DNA of 57,054 nucleotides from JAYFNU01 sp964460755 (GCA_964460755.1 CAYWQL010000010.1:1-57054), one strand, 5' to 3'; shown: positions 35,679-44,102, numbered from the stretch's first letter. Made by a program: numbers and translations. Notes: generated by a model from the letters alone, not told the origin.

Positions 35679-35685
35679 GCAATCA

Positions 35686-35710
35686 AAAAGCCCACATAAC
35701 GTGGGCTTTT
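35686..35710. terminator. bidirectional terminator between purA and the TVP38 gene
   Basis: 10-bp stem AAAAGCCCAC / GTGGGCTTTT with loop ATAAC, giving U-tracts in both directions. Confidence 0.88.
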
Positions 35711-35711
35711 C

Positions 35712-36392
35712 TTATTTCTGTCCGCCGTTGTTTACGTTCTCCTTGCAAGCTTCGGAATATTTCTTTTCTATCCCGGCGTTGACAAGAAGTCCTATCCCGG
35801 CAAGCAGAGCGCCAAGCAAAAAATAGATTATCGACATCTTAAGGTTTCCGTCGTAGAACGCCGACCCCGCAAGGGTCGAGGTGATTATCGAGGGTATTCG
35901 TCCGAGCACTGCCGCAACGAAAAATCGACGCGGCTTTATTGGGATAAAGGGTCCGAAATAGGTCAGAATATCCTTCGGCGTTCCCGGAATTAAAAAGAGA
36001 ATGAAAATAAGACGATAGGCTGTTTCGGGGTTTTTAAGAAAGCGAAACTTGTCGAACTTAGGGTTGTTTTCAATGCTCTTCGCGCCCAGAAGCTGAACCC
36101 CGTAATATATTGCCACGGTACCGAGCGCTACACCTATAAGGCAAAAAAGAAGCCCGAGCCACGGTCCGTAGAGCACGCCCGCCGCAAGCTCAAAAGGCTC
36201 GCCCGGAATAAACGCCGCGAAAATCTGAAGAAGCTGAAGTCCGAGAAAAATGAGCACTCCCCACGCGCCGGATGAGCGAATTATGTCTACGATTTCGCCC
36301 GACTTGATTATGGGCATAAGTCTGATTGTCGCATATGTGAACACGGCGACAATCAGGATTACCGAAACGATTTTAATGATTTTCGATTTCAT
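35712..36392 (-). CDS. TVP38/TMEM64 (VTT/DedA-like) membrane protein
   Basis: 226 aa, about five to six membrane segments. The VTT domain is recognised by the re-entrant motifs GEPFELAAGVLYGPWLG (near 66) and LIPGTPKDILTYFGPF (near 135). Relatives are implicated in lipid scrambling across the membrane. ATG 36392 (GGAGA upstream) is preferred to an in-frame codon at 36464. It is divergent from the cobalamin riboswitch unit; TTGACA at 36443-36448 on the minus strand is a candidate -35 with TATTCT 18 nt on. Confidence 0.88.
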   Translation of the reverse strand: MKSKIIKIVSVILIVAVFTYATIRLMPIIKSGEIVDIIRSSGAWGVLIFLGLQLLQIFAAFIPGEPFELAAGVLYGPWLGLLFCLIGVALGTVAIYYGVQLLGAKSIENNPKFDKFRFLKNPETAYRLIFILFLIPGTPKDILTYFGPFIPIKPRRFFVAAVLGRIPSIITSTLAGSAFYDGNLKMSIIYFLLGALLAGIGLLVNAGIEKKYSEACKENVNNGGQK

Positions 36393-36457
36393 TTTTTCTC
36401 CGTAATTTTGTTTTGTTAAGAATACTCTTTGCGCCGCGTTCTTGTCAACAACAGCGG

Positions 36458-36486
36458 TTGACATACGGCGGCAAAAACGCTATATT
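36458..36486 (+). promoter_or_regulatory. promoter of the cobalamin-riboswitch unit
   Basis: TTGACA (36458-36463), exactly 17 nt, TATATT (36481-36486). The -35 is the right arm of a perfect inverted repeat TGTCAAC (36443-36449) / GTTGACA (36457-36463), whose left arm is the divergent -35. Confidence 0.8.
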
Positions 36487-36524
36487 AGAAAGCAGCTTTC
36501 ATACAATTTCATATTCGCAAATTT

Positions 36525-36660
36525 CAAATCAAGGGAAACAGGTGAAAAACCTGTGCGAACCCGTCGCTGTAATAACGGAGCGGCGCGTCAAATATGTCAC
36601 TGAAATTTATTTCGGGAAGGCGGCGCGGCGCGGTGATGTTAGAGCCAGAAGACCTGTTTT
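36525..36660 (+). promoter_or_regulatory. cobalamin riboswitch aptamer
   Basis: Conserved blocks of the B12 element occur in order: AAGGGAAACAGGTGAAAAAC near 36530, TGCGAACCCGTCGCTGTAA at 36554-36572, and the B12 box GAGCCAGAAGACCTG at 36642-36656. Binding of adenosylcobalamin or a relative would switch off the downstream DUF4430 and ECF genes. It is read on the plus strand. Confidence 0.94.
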
Positions 36661-36705
36661 GAAGGAATACCGAATACCACGCGGTTTTGGAAGAAGGTGT
36701 GCGCG

Positions 36706-36746
36706 AAAACAGATAAGGGAACGGCTTTGCCGCGTCCCGCTGTTTT
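36706..36746 (+). terminator. expression-platform hairpin of the cobalamin riboswitch
   Basis: AAAACAG (36706-36712) pairs with CTGTTTT (36740-36746), with inner stems GGGA/TCCC and GGC/GCC, ending in TTTT. Most likely the regulatory terminator. The next ribosome site is at 36779. Confidence 0.65.
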
Positions 36747-36792
36747 AGACGTTCAATTTCTCCAAGACAAATTATTTTGGAGGAATTTTTTT

Positions 36793-37191
36793 ATGACAAA
36801 GAAAAACAAACGCATACTCATTATCTGCTCCGCCGTGTTGGTCGCTCTTATTGCCCTTTTCGCGATACTCTATGTCACCAACCGTCCCGCAGGCACAGCC
36901 GAAACGAAAAACATCACCGTCGAAATTATAGGCGTCGACGGCGCGCAAAAGGATTATTCGCTTAAAACCAATCAAGAATTTCTTCGCGGCGCGCTCGAGG
37001 ATGAAAAGCTTATCGCGGGCGACGAGGGCGAATACGGTCTTTACATCACGACGGTTGACGGCTACACCGTCGACAGCACGAAAAACGAATGGTGGTGCGT
37101 TAACGTAAACGGCGAAATGGCGGCGACGGGGGTCGACGAAATCGTCGTTGCGGACGGCGAGGTCTATTCCCTTGTCCTGAGCACCTATTAA
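36793..37191 (+). CDS. membrane-anchored DUF4430 protein, predicted cobalamin-binding partner of the ECF transporter
   Basis: 132 aa. One N-terminal membrane anchor (about 8-28, after MTKKNKR), then an extracellular DUF4430 domain. DUF4430 corresponds to the C-terminal beta domain of the animal B12 carriers transcobalamin and intrinsic factor; the motif NEWWCVNVNGEMA followed by VVADGEVYSLVL is typical. GGAGG (36779-36783) precedes ATG 36793, and a longer reading from 36697 would run through the riboswitch hairpin. B12 riboswitch control and the ECF S gene 5 nt downstream support a role in capturing corrinoid outside the membrane. That function is an inference. Confidence 0.85.
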   Translation: MTKKNKRILIICSAVLVALIALFAILYVTNRPAGTAETKNITVEIIGVDGAQKDYSLKTNQEFLRGALEDEKLIAGDEGEYGLYITTVDGYTVDSTKNEWWCVNVNGEMAATGVDEIVVADGEVYSLVLSTY

Positions 37192-37196
37192 AACCT

Positions 37197-37706
37197 ATGA
37201 ATAAAAAGCTTTCGATATTCGATATAACAACAATTGCCCTTTGCGCCGCGATTATGGTCGCCGCGCAAATTGCTATGCGCCCGCTTGCGAATATCGAGCC
37301 GGTTAGCCTTCTTATTATCGTTTTCACTCAGGTGTTTAAAAAAAAGACGATTTTTATAATCTATGTCTTCGTCCTAATCGAGGGACTTATATACGGCTTT
37401 CATCTTTGGTGGATATGCTACTTGTATGTGTGGCTTGTGCTGTATTTTGTCGTCAAGATTCTTGGCGACACGGATAATCCGTTCGTTTTGGCGGTCGTCG
37501 CCGCCCTATTTGGACTGTGCTTCGGCGCGCTGTGCTCGCTTGTCTATCTTTTCACCGCAGGCATCGGCGGAGCGATTTCTTGGTTTGTTTCGGGAATCCT
37601 GTTCGACCTTATGCACTGCGTCGGAAACTTCTTTATAGTTTTGCTTTTATATAAGCCGATTAAAGCCGTTATGCTTAAGGCGCTTGCTCTAAGACCTGCA
37701 CAATAA
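37197..37706 (+). CDS. ECF transporter S component, predicted cobalamin-specific
   Basis: 169 aa, five to six membrane segments with the S-component start pattern (DITTIALCAAIMVAAQIAMRP, shown in part: ITTIALCAAIMVA), which contacts the energising EcfT subunit. It would bind B12 or a precursor and pair with a shared EcfAAT module encoded elsewhere. Substrate is assigned from the cobalamin riboswitch and DUF4430 neighbour. It stands next to the MetH operon, a B12 consumer. Confidence 0.87.
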   Translation: MNKKLSIFDITTIALCAAIMVAAQIAMRPLANIEPVSLLIIVFTQVFKKKTIFIIYVFVLIEGLIYGFHLWWICYLYVWLVLYFVVKILGDTDNPFVLAVVAALFGLCFGALCSLVYLFTAGIGGAISWFVSGILFDLMHCVGNFFIVLLLYKPIKAVMLKALALRPAQ

Positions 37707-37709
37707 GAT

Positions 37710-37741
37710 AACGCCCTTCGAAAAATCGAGGGGCGTTTTTT
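37710..37741. terminator. bidirectional terminator between ECF and methionine units
   Basis: 12-bp stem (37710-37721 with 37726-37737, one G-U pair) around AAAA, then TTTTT. It separates convergent transcripts. Confidence 0.88.
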
Positions 37742-37789
37742 ATCTGCTGAAAGCCGCTGTTTGTTGTGCTGTAAATATTTATTTTGATT

Positions 37790-38461
37790 TCATTTTTTTT
37801 GACATTCCCGCGTCGTGCAGTCGGCGCATTTTTTATTTCCCGAACAAAAGCCAAGTGGATAATCCTCACTCTGAATTTTCTTTGAGAAGCCGACCGCCGC
37901 CGTTATCGTCTTGACAGGTTCCAAAAGTCCTCCGTCGGTAAGGCGAATTTCGCCGTCGCACCCCTCAAGATAATCCATAACGTCGCTTTGCGCCGCAACG
38001 CTCCAGTCGCCGTAGCCGGGACTGAAACGAAGGGTCGTGTAAAGACTTTTTGAGCTTAATGTCTTTTTTATATAGTCGCAAAAGCTGTCCGCCGCCGCCT
38101 CGGCGGCAAAGGAGCCGAGCATATCCGCTATTGTCGCGTCGTATAGGCTTCCGCTTGAAATTAGCCTTTGCGCCTCTTCCGGAAGACCTGCCCCAACCGT
38201 GACCGCCATAACCGCAAGCCGCTCGCATTCCGCAAGTCCTTTTCCGACGTACCTGCTTTGTATGACAAACCCGTCGAGGGTTTCGACAACTCCGTTTTTG
38301 TTGCTTTTTATTTCGCTTTCCCGCCAAAAGACGCTCGGCGAAGCAAGCCGCCAAAGTCGGTCGATTTTTTCGGGCTCGTTCGGACAGGCGGCATACGACC
38401 AAATAAACTCTTTTACGTCAAAGGGCACAAAAAAGCCCTTAAGACGACTTACCGCCGTCAT
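37790..38461 (-). CDS. free-standing methionine synthase activation (AdoMet-binding) domain protein
   Basis: 223 aa. Corresponds to the fourth, reactivation module of classical MetH, which reductively remethylates oxidised cob(II)alamin with AdoMet. Recognised by RFSPGYGDWSV (AdoMet-binding segment, near 152) and IRLTDGGLLEPVKTITAAVG. The C-terminus has a cysteine cluster (GFCSGNKKCADC then TREC) shared with free-standing clostridial relatives, possibly for electron input. ATG 38461 is chosen because GAGGA is 9 nt upstream; ATG 38470 would touch that site. It overlaps the 3' end of metH, which lacks this module. The two should act as a split enzyme. Confidence 0.88.
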   Translation of the reverse strand: MTAVSRLKGFFVPFDVKEFIWSYAACPNEPEKIDRLWRLASPSVFWRESEIKSNKNGVVETLDGFVIQSRYVGKGLAECERLAVMAVTVGAGLPEEAQRLISSGSLYDATIADMLGSFAAEAAADSFCDYIKKTLSSKSLYTTLRFSPGYGDWSVAAQSDVMDYLEGCDGEIRLTDGGLLEPVKTITAAVGFSKKIQSEDYPLGFCSGNKKCADCTTRECQKK

Positions 38462-40821
38462 TTCGACCATTCCTCAAGAAGCTTAACGGTCGATACGGCG
38501 TCCTTTCCGTAGCCGTCCGCGCCAACCTCGTCGGCGTATTCTTCGGTTATGACCGCTCCGCCGATTACAACTTTTACGTCGGGCTTTGCCTTTCGAATAA
38601 GCCGAATAACCTTGGGTATCTCCCGCATGGTCGTCGTCATAAGCGCGCTTAAGCCCAAAAACTCTGCCCCGTTTTTAATTGCGGCGTTAACAAAGGCTTC
38701 GGCGGATACGTTTTTGCCGAGGTCAATTACGTTATAACCGTGATTTTTGACCATAACGGCAACCATATTTTTCCCTATATCGTGTATGTCGCCCTTTACG
38801 GTGCCTATAACCATCGTTCCCTTTTTCGCGCCGTCCTCGCCCGACATATATTTTTCAAGGCTTGCAAACGCCTTTTCGGCGGTTTCGGCGGACAGCATAA
38901 GCTGGGGCAAAAAGAACTCTCCCTTTTCGTATTTCTCCCCGACCTCGTTAAGCCCCGCGATAAGACCGTCGTTGATAATCTCGAGCGGATTAATCCCTTC
39001 GCCGACAAGCCGCTCAACCGTTTGAGAAATAGCCATATTTCCGCTGACAACCTGTTTTATAACAGTCGCAACGCTTATATTCTCTTCAGCCGTCGGCGCT
39101 GTCGACTCGGTTTTTGCAGCGCTCTTTTTTTCAAGATATCTCTTCGCCGCGAAATCGCGCCCCGAAAGAAGGGTGGAAGCATAAAGGCTGTTCATCATAT
39201 TAGCGTCGAGCGGATTCATTATCGCGACGTCGAGCCCGCTATCAATAGCCATTGCGAGAAACGCTCCGTTGACTTCGCTTCGCGCGGGCAGACCGTATGA
39301 AATGTTGCTCACGCCGAGAATTAAATTTACGCCAAGCTCGCTTTTTATGCGTTTCATCGCACAAAGTGTAAGCGAGGGCGCTTTTATATCTGTCGCGACG
39401 GTAAGCGTCAGGCAATCGACGTAAATATCGTTTCTCTTTATGCCGAGCGCATCGCACCGCTCGACAATTTTTTTTGCAATCTCAAAACGCCCCTCGGCAC
39501 TTTCGGGTATTCCATTTTCGTCAAGTGTAAGCGCGACGACGCCCGCACCGTATTTTTTCACTATGGGGAGAATAGCGTTAAGGCTCTTTTCCTCACCGTT
39601 GACGGAGTTCACGAGCGCCTTTCCGTGGTAAACCAAAAGACCCGCTTCAAGAACGTCAGGAACGGTATTGTCGAGCACAAGCGGGGTCTTGGAAAACTGT
39701 GAAAGGAGCTTGACGGCTTGTAACATCGCGTCCTTTTCGTCTATTCCCGCCGCGCCGACGTTGACGTCGAGCAGGTCCGCGCCTGCGTCTATTTGCGCCA
39801 TAGCCTCGCTTTGAACGGCCTGCCACTCGCCGTTTCTTATCGCCTCGGCAAGCTTTTTTCTCGCCGTGGGATTAATTCTCTCACCGATAACCTTGACCGT
39901 TTCGCTTTTTCCAAGCCGCACAACCTCCTCGCGCGACGAAGCCGCGCCGCAGGCAAGCGGCTCGCGTTTTGCCGGTGAAAAGCCCGCGACGGCTTTTTTC
40001 AAAAGCTCAATATGCTCGGGAGACGTGCCGCAGCAGCCACCTAAAAATTGCGGCTCGTATTTCAAAAACTCGGTTGTTTCGCTCGCAAATTCCTTTGCCG
40101 AAAGAGGATAGCACACCTCGTTATCACTCAAAATCGGAAGCCCCGCATTAGGCTCGACGATAAGCGGAAGCGCGGTATTCTCCGCCATTTCTTTTATTAC
40201 CGATAGCAGCTCCTTCGGCCCGCCCGAGCAGTTGCAGCCGACGGCGAAAACGCCAAGAGCCTCCATCGTTACGGCAATAACCGACGGACGGCTTCCCGTA
40301 AGGGTTCGCCCGTTCGTGAAGGTAAAGCTTGCGATAACGGGAATGTCGCAAACCTCTTTGCAGGCTAAAACGGCGGCTTTCGCCTCGCCGACATCGCTGA
40401 AGGTTTCAAGAATTATATAATCGGGCTTCGCCGAAGCGAGAGCCGATATCTGCTCTTTAAATACGCCGATTAATTCGCCCATCGTAGCGTCGCCGAGCGG
40501 TTCGGCAAAGCGTCCCGTCGGTCCGACCGACGCGGCGACCATACCTCTTCCCGCCTCAACGCACGCCTGCTTCGCGATTTCAACGGCCTTTACGTTTATT
40601 TCCTTCACCTTATCCTCAAGCGAATATTCACAAAGCTTTATGCGCGTGCCGCCGAAGGAATTGGTCGTCACAATATCCGCTCCCGCTTCAAGATAAAGAC
40701 GGTGAACCTCTTTTACTGTTTCGGGCGCGCGAAGGTTGAGGCTTTCGGGGTTTTCGCCCGACTTTAAGCCCCTTTGCTGAAGCATAGTGCCAAGAGCGCC
40801 GTCAAATATCATAAGGCTCAT
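38458..40821 (-). CDS. metH: cobalamin-dependent methionine synthase lacking the activation domain
   Basis: Transfers a methyl group from methyltetrahydrofolate through cobalamin to homocysteine. 787 aa in three modules. The homocysteine domain (FDGALGTMLQ at the start) has zinc ligands in GCNCSGG and GGCCGTSPEH. The pterin-binding domain follows (VIGERINPTARK near 300, then DLLDVNVGAAG). Last come the B12 cap and binding domain with DIHDIG at 678-683, whose His is the lower cobalt ligand. The protein stops right after the B12 domain, about 330-440 aa shorter than E. coli MetH, and the next gene supplies the missing module. It is the third gene of metY-metA-metH-activation. Confidence 0.96.
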   Translation of the reverse strand: MSLMIFDGALGTMLQQRGLKSGENPESLNLRAPETVKEVHRLYLEAGADIVTTNSFGGTRIKLCEYSLEDKVKEINVKAVEIAKQACVEAGRGMVAASVGPTGRFAEPLGDATMGELIGVFKEQISALASAKPDYIILETFSDVGEAKAAVLACKEVCDIPVIASFTFTNGRTLTGSRPSVIAVTMEALGVFAVGCNCSGGPKELLSVIKEMAENTALPLIVEPNAGLPILSDNEVCYPLSAKEFASETTEFLKYEPQFLGGCCGTSPEHIELLKKAVAGFSPAKREPLACGAASSREEVVRLGKSETVKVIGERINPTARKKLAEAIRNGEWQAVQSEAMAQIDAGADLLDVNVGAAGIDEKDAMLQAVKLLSQFSKTPLVLDNTVPDVLEAGLLVYHGKALVNSVNGEEKSLNAILPIVKKYGAGVVALTLDENGIPESAEGRFEIAKKIVERCDALGIKRNDIYVDCLTLTVATDIKAPSLTLCAMKRIKSELGVNLILGVSNISYGLPARSEVNGAFLAMAIDSGLDVAIMNPLDANMMNSLYASTLLSGRDFAAKRYLEKKSAAKTESTAPTAEENISVATVIKQVVSGNMAISQTVERLVGEGINPLEIINDGLIAGLNEVGEKYEKGEFFLPQLMLSAETAEKAFASLEKYMSGEDGAKKGTMVIGTVKGDIHDIGKNMVAVMVKNHGYNVIDLGKNVSAEAFVNAAIKNGAEFLGLSALMTTTMREIPKVIRLIRKAKPDVKVVIGGAVITEEYADEVGADGYGKDAVSTVKLLEEWSK

Positions 40822-40835
40822 TTTTTTCTTTCCTT

Positions 40836-41753
40836 TCAGCGTTCCTTTAGCTTTTTCAGGTCGTAAGGCGTCTCCTGATAGACGTGATTAAGCCAGTTTG
40901 AAAAAAGAAGCGTTCCGTGGGAACGCCACCGCACGACGGGCTCGTTCTTCGGGTTGTCGTCGGGAAAATAGTTTTTTGGTATATCAATGGGAAGCCCCGC
41001 CTTTAGGTCGCGCTCATATTCTTCCTTGAGGGTTTCGGGGTCGTATTCAAGGTGTCCTGTGACGAAAATCCACCGCTGGTCGCGGGTCACAGCGATACCG
41101 ACGCCCGCCTCTTTTGACTCCGCGACGATTTTAAGGTCGTCAACCGCGGCGATATCATCGGTTTTAAACATCGTATGGCGCGACTGAGGCACGCAAAAGA
41201 CGTCGTCGAAGCCGCGAACAATATTGCGCTTGCGTATGATTTTATGCTCAAAAATGCCGAAAAGCTTTTTGTCGAGCGCATACTTAGGTATCCCGTAATA
41301 ATAATTGACCGCCGCCTGCGCTCCCCAGCAGATAAACATAGCGGAAAAGACGTTGGTTCTTATAAAATCGAAAATTTTAGTCAGCTCCTGCCAATAGTTG
41401 ACCTCACAGAAATCCATCTGCTCAACGGGCGCCCCCGTTATAATCATTCCGTCGTAGCGGTTGTCCTTTATCTCGTCGAAGGTTTTATAAAACTTTAAAA
41501 GGTGCTCCTCGGAGGTGTTTTTGCTCTTGTGGGTACCCATTTGGATAAGGTCAATGTTAACCTGAAGGGGACTGTTTCCGATAAGGCGCAAAAGCTGAGT
41601 TTCGGTAATGACCTTTTTGGGCATAAGATTCACTATGGCAAGCTCAAGCGGACGAATGTCCTGCGACCTCGCCCTGTGCTCGTGCATAACAAAAACATAT
41701 TCTTTTTTCAGAACCCCGCTTGCGGGCAAATCCTTCGGAATTATTACGGGCAT
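40836..41753 (-). CDS. metA: homoserine O-acetyltransferase (MetA fold)
   Basis: Activates homoserine for methionine synthesis. 305 aa. The catalytic Cys is at 142 (MFICWGAQAA). The specificity position 111 is Glu (GAPVEQMDF), the residue associated with acetyl-CoA use; succinyl-CoA enzymes have Gly. That fits the neighbouring O-acetylhomoserine sulfhydrylase. Known family data support the rule; the assignment here is by that residue. It lies 14 nt after metY and 14 nt before metH. Confidence 0.94.
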   Translation of the reverse strand: MPVIIPKDLPASGVLKKEYVFVMHEHRARSQDIRPLELAIVNLMPKKVITETQLLRLIGNSPLQVNIDLIQMGTHKSKNTSEEHLLKFYKTFDEIKDNRYDGMIITGAPVEQMDFCEVNYWQELTKIFDFIRTNVFSAMFICWGAQAAVNYYYGIPKYALDKKLFGIFEHKIIRKRNIVRGFDDVFCVPQSRHTMFKTDDIAAVDDLKIVAESKEAGVGIAVTRDQRWIFVTGHLEYDPETLKEEYERDLKAGLPIDIPKNYFPDDNPKNEPVVRWRSHGTLLFSNWLNHVYQETPYDLKKLKER

Positions 41754-41767
41754 GGCTTCTCCCTATA

Positions 41768-43051
41768 TTAAGCGTTTAACGCTTTATCCAAATCGGCAAT
41801 TATGTCCTCAACGTCCTCTATACCGACAGAAAGACGAATGAGGTCGGGCGATACGCCCGCTTCGGCGAGCTGTTCGTCGCTCATTTGCCTGTGGGTATGG
41901 CTCGCGGGGTGGAGAAGACAGGTCTTGCTGTCGGCAACGTGAGTTACAATGGAAATAAGCTCAAGCTTATCCATAAACTCAATCGACTTTTCTCTTCCGC
42001 CCTTTATGCCGAACGAAAGCACGCCGCAGGAGCCGTTGGGAAGATATTTTTTAGCAAGCGCGTTATATTCATCTTTTTCAAGGTCGGAATAATGAACCCA
42101 TGCGACCTTGTCGCTGTTGGAAAGATACTCCGCTACCGCCTTGGCGTTTTGACAATGACGCTTCACTCTCAATTCAAGCGTATCAAGTCCAAGATTGACA
42201 TAGAAGGCGTTTTGCGGCGACTGAATCGCGCCGAAATCGCGCATAAGCTGTGCTGTCGCCTTCATAATAAACGCCATTTTGCCGAATCGCTCGGCATAGA
42301 TTATACCATGATAGGACTCGTCGGGCGTGGTGAGCCCCGAAAACTTATCGCCGTACGCCAACCAGTCGAAGTTTCCGCTGTCGACTATACAGCCGCCGAC
42401 GCTCACCCCGTGACCGTCCATATATTTAGTAGTTGAATGCGTCACGATATCCGCGCCCCACTCGAAGGGACGGCAATTAATAGGCGTAGCGAAGGTGTTG
42501 TCAACAATCAGCGGAACTCCGTGCTTGTGAGCCAAGCGCGAAAACTTTTCTATATCGAGCACCGAGACCGTGGGGTTGGTTATCGTTTCGCCGAAAAGGG
42601 CTTTTGTGTTCGGCCTAAAGTATTTTTCAAGCTCCTCTTCGGCAAGGTTTTGGTCGACGAAGGTGCATTCTATGCCCATTTTCTTCATTGTAACGCCGAA
42701 AAGGTTAAAGGTACCGCCGTATATCGACGAGGATGCGATAAAATGGTCTCCTGCCTCGCAGATATTAAATATCGCGAAGAAATTCGCCGCCTGTCCGGAC
42801 GAGGTCAGCATAGCCGCCGCTCCGCCCTCAAGCTCGCAGATTTTCGCCGCCGCCGCGTCGTTCGTGGGGTTTTGAAGACGGGTGTAAAAATATCCGTCCT
42901 TCTCTAAATCGAAAAGCTTCCCCATTTCCTCGCTGGTGTCATAGGTAAAGGTTGTGCTTTGATAAATTGGGAGCTGACGCGCCTCGCCGTTTTTCGGGCG
43001 ATAACCGCTCTGTATGCATTGTGTTCCCTTTTTCTTCTTGGATAAATCCAT
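41768..43051 (-). CDS. metY: O-acetylhomoserine sulfhydrylase (aminocarboxypropyltransferase)
   Basis: PLP enzyme of the Cys/Met metabolism family converting O-acetylhomoserine and sulfide directly to homocysteine. 427 aa, the length of MetY rather than the shorter MetB/MetC. The PLP Lys is in THSTTKYMDGHG near 205, with YTRLQNPTN and SSGQAANFF in the N-terminal half. First gene of the methionine operon, so sulfide assimilation, homoserine activation and methylation are co-transcribed. GGAGG lies about 10 nt before the ATG. The leader holds a terminator-like hairpin. Confidence 0.94.
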   Translation of the reverse strand: MDLSKKKKGTQCIQSGYRPKNGEARQLPIYQSTTFTYDTSEEMGKLFDLEKDGYFYTRLQNPTNDAAAAKICELEGGAAAMLTSSGQAANFFAIFNICEAGDHFIASSSIYGGTFNLFGVTMKKMGIECTFVDQNLAEEELEKYFRPNTKALFGETITNPTVSVLDIEKFSRLAHKHGVPLIVDNTFATPINCRPFEWGADIVTHSTTKYMDGHGVSVGGCIVDSGNFDWLAYGDKFSGLTTPDESYHGIIYAERFGKMAFIMKATAQLMRDFGAIQSPQNAFYVNLGLDTLELRVKRHCQNAKAVAEYLSNSDKVAWVHYSDLEKDEYNALAKKYLPNGSCGVLSFGIKGGREKSIEFMDKLELISIVTHVADSKTCLLHPASHTHRQMSDEQLAEAGVSPDLIRLSVGIEDVEDIIADLDKALNA

Positions 43052-43074
43052 TTTTCTTTTCCTCCGTCGTTCAT

Positions 43075-43100
43075 AAAAAAGGTCAGGCTAAAATCCCGAC
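43075..43100 (-). terminator. terminator-like hairpin in the metY leader
   Basis: On the minus strand GTCGGG and CCTGAC form a 6-bp stem (one G-U) around ATTTTAG, followed by CTTTTTT, only about 25 nt before the metY start. It suggests attenuation of the methionine operon. I find no SAM-I (S-box) motifs in the roughly 95-nt leader. Confidence 0.5.
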
Positions 43101-43156
43101 GCTCAATTTTTTATTCTCTAAGCATTGAATAAATATACAAATCAAAATTCTACTTC

Positions 43157-43186
43157 ATTATATATAACGCAGTCCGTCTTTGTAAA
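43157..43186 (-). promoter_or_regulatory. promoter of the methionine operon
   Basis: Minus-strand TTTACA (43181-43186), 18-nt spacer, TATAAT (43157-43162), about 105 nt upstream of metY. Confidence 0.6.
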
Positions 43187-43305
43187 GGGCTTTTTAAAGT
43201 AAATTTTGCTTCGACAATGGGTGAAAATATTGCCTGCTTCGCAAAACTGTGTTATCATATAATTACTTTTTGCGTATTATTACTTATATTTATGTGGAGA
43301 ACGCT

Positions 43306-44100
43306 ATGCCGATACGAGAAGTGCCGCAATACAAGACGACCGAGTATAAAAAAAAGAGCCACCGTTACTGCCTGCTCATTCCACTTTTTAATGAGGGCGA
43401 ACGGTTTATCTCTCAGCTCTTGAAGATGACCGCAGCAGGGGTTTTCGACGCTGTCGACGTAATAATCTGCGACGCGGGAAGCTCGGACGGCAGCACCGAC
43501 GACAAGCTTTTAAAAAAGCACGGCTTAACCGCCCTTCTCGTTCGCGAGGGCAAGGGACGGTATAGCACCGACCTTCGTATGGGCTACGACTTCGCGCTGA
43601 AAGCAGGCTACGAGGGCTTTATCACCGTCGACGGCAACGACAAGGACGACACGTCTGCGACCGCCGATTTCGTAAAGAAGCTTGACGAGGGCTTCGACTA
43701 CATTCAGGGCTCTCGTTTTATCAAGGGCGGAAAAGGCATAAACACACCTATTGTTCGTCAACTCGCGATGAAGCTGATTAACGAGCCCATTATGACGCTA
43801 TGCGCGAAAAAACGCCTTACCGACACAACCAACGGATTTCGCGCCTATTCAAAAAGCTTTCTTCTCGACGAAAGGGTGCTTCCCTTCCGCGAGGTCTTTT
43901 TCGGCTACGAGCTTATATACTACCTGCCCGTAAGGGCGTGCAGGCTCGGCTTTAGGGTTACCGAAATACCTGTCACCCGCGCCTATCCCGACAGCGGTGA
44001 GGTTCCGTCGAAAATCGGCGGTATAAAAGGGAACCTCTATCAGCTCAGCATACTTTGGAAAATGATTATTAGGGCGTACGAGCCTAAAAAAGAGGATTAG
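43306..44100 (+). CDS. family 2 glycosyltransferase
   Basis: 264 aa, cytoplasmic GT-A fold similar to polyprenyl-phosphate sugar transferases. Visible: LIPLFNEGERF near 25, VIICDAGSSDGSTDD near 51 (nucleotide site), VDGNDKDD near 103 in the place of the DXD metal motif, and GSRFIKGGKG. No membrane segments at the C-terminus. GGAGA precedes ATG 43306. First gene of the heptose operon, with a -10-like TATAAT at 43258-43263. It probably transfers the operon's sugar, or a first sugar, to a lipid or glycan acceptor; donor and acceptor are unknown. Confidence 0.88.
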   Translation: MPIREVPQYKTTEYKKKSHRYCLLIPLFNEGERFISQLLKMTAAGVFDAVDVIICDAGSSDGSTDDKLLKKHGLTALLVREGKGRYSTDLRMGYDFALKAGYEGFITVDGNDKDDTSATADFVKKLDEGFDYIQGSRFIKGGKGINTPIVRQLAMKLINEPIMTLCAKKRLTDTTNGFRAYSKSFLLDERVLPFREVFFGYELIYYLPVRACRLGFRVTEIPVTRAYPDSGEVPSKIGGIKGNLYQLSILWKMIIRAYEPKKED

Positions 44101-44102
44101 CT

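Noticed and set aside
36697..36792. Longer N-terminus for the DUF4430 protein from 36697
   Set aside because: It would translate the riboswitch expression hairpin; ATG 36793 has a proper GGAGG and directly begins a membrane anchor.
43052..43190. SAM riboswitch upstream of metY
   Set aside because: Leader is too short for SAM-I and lacks its conserved internal loops.
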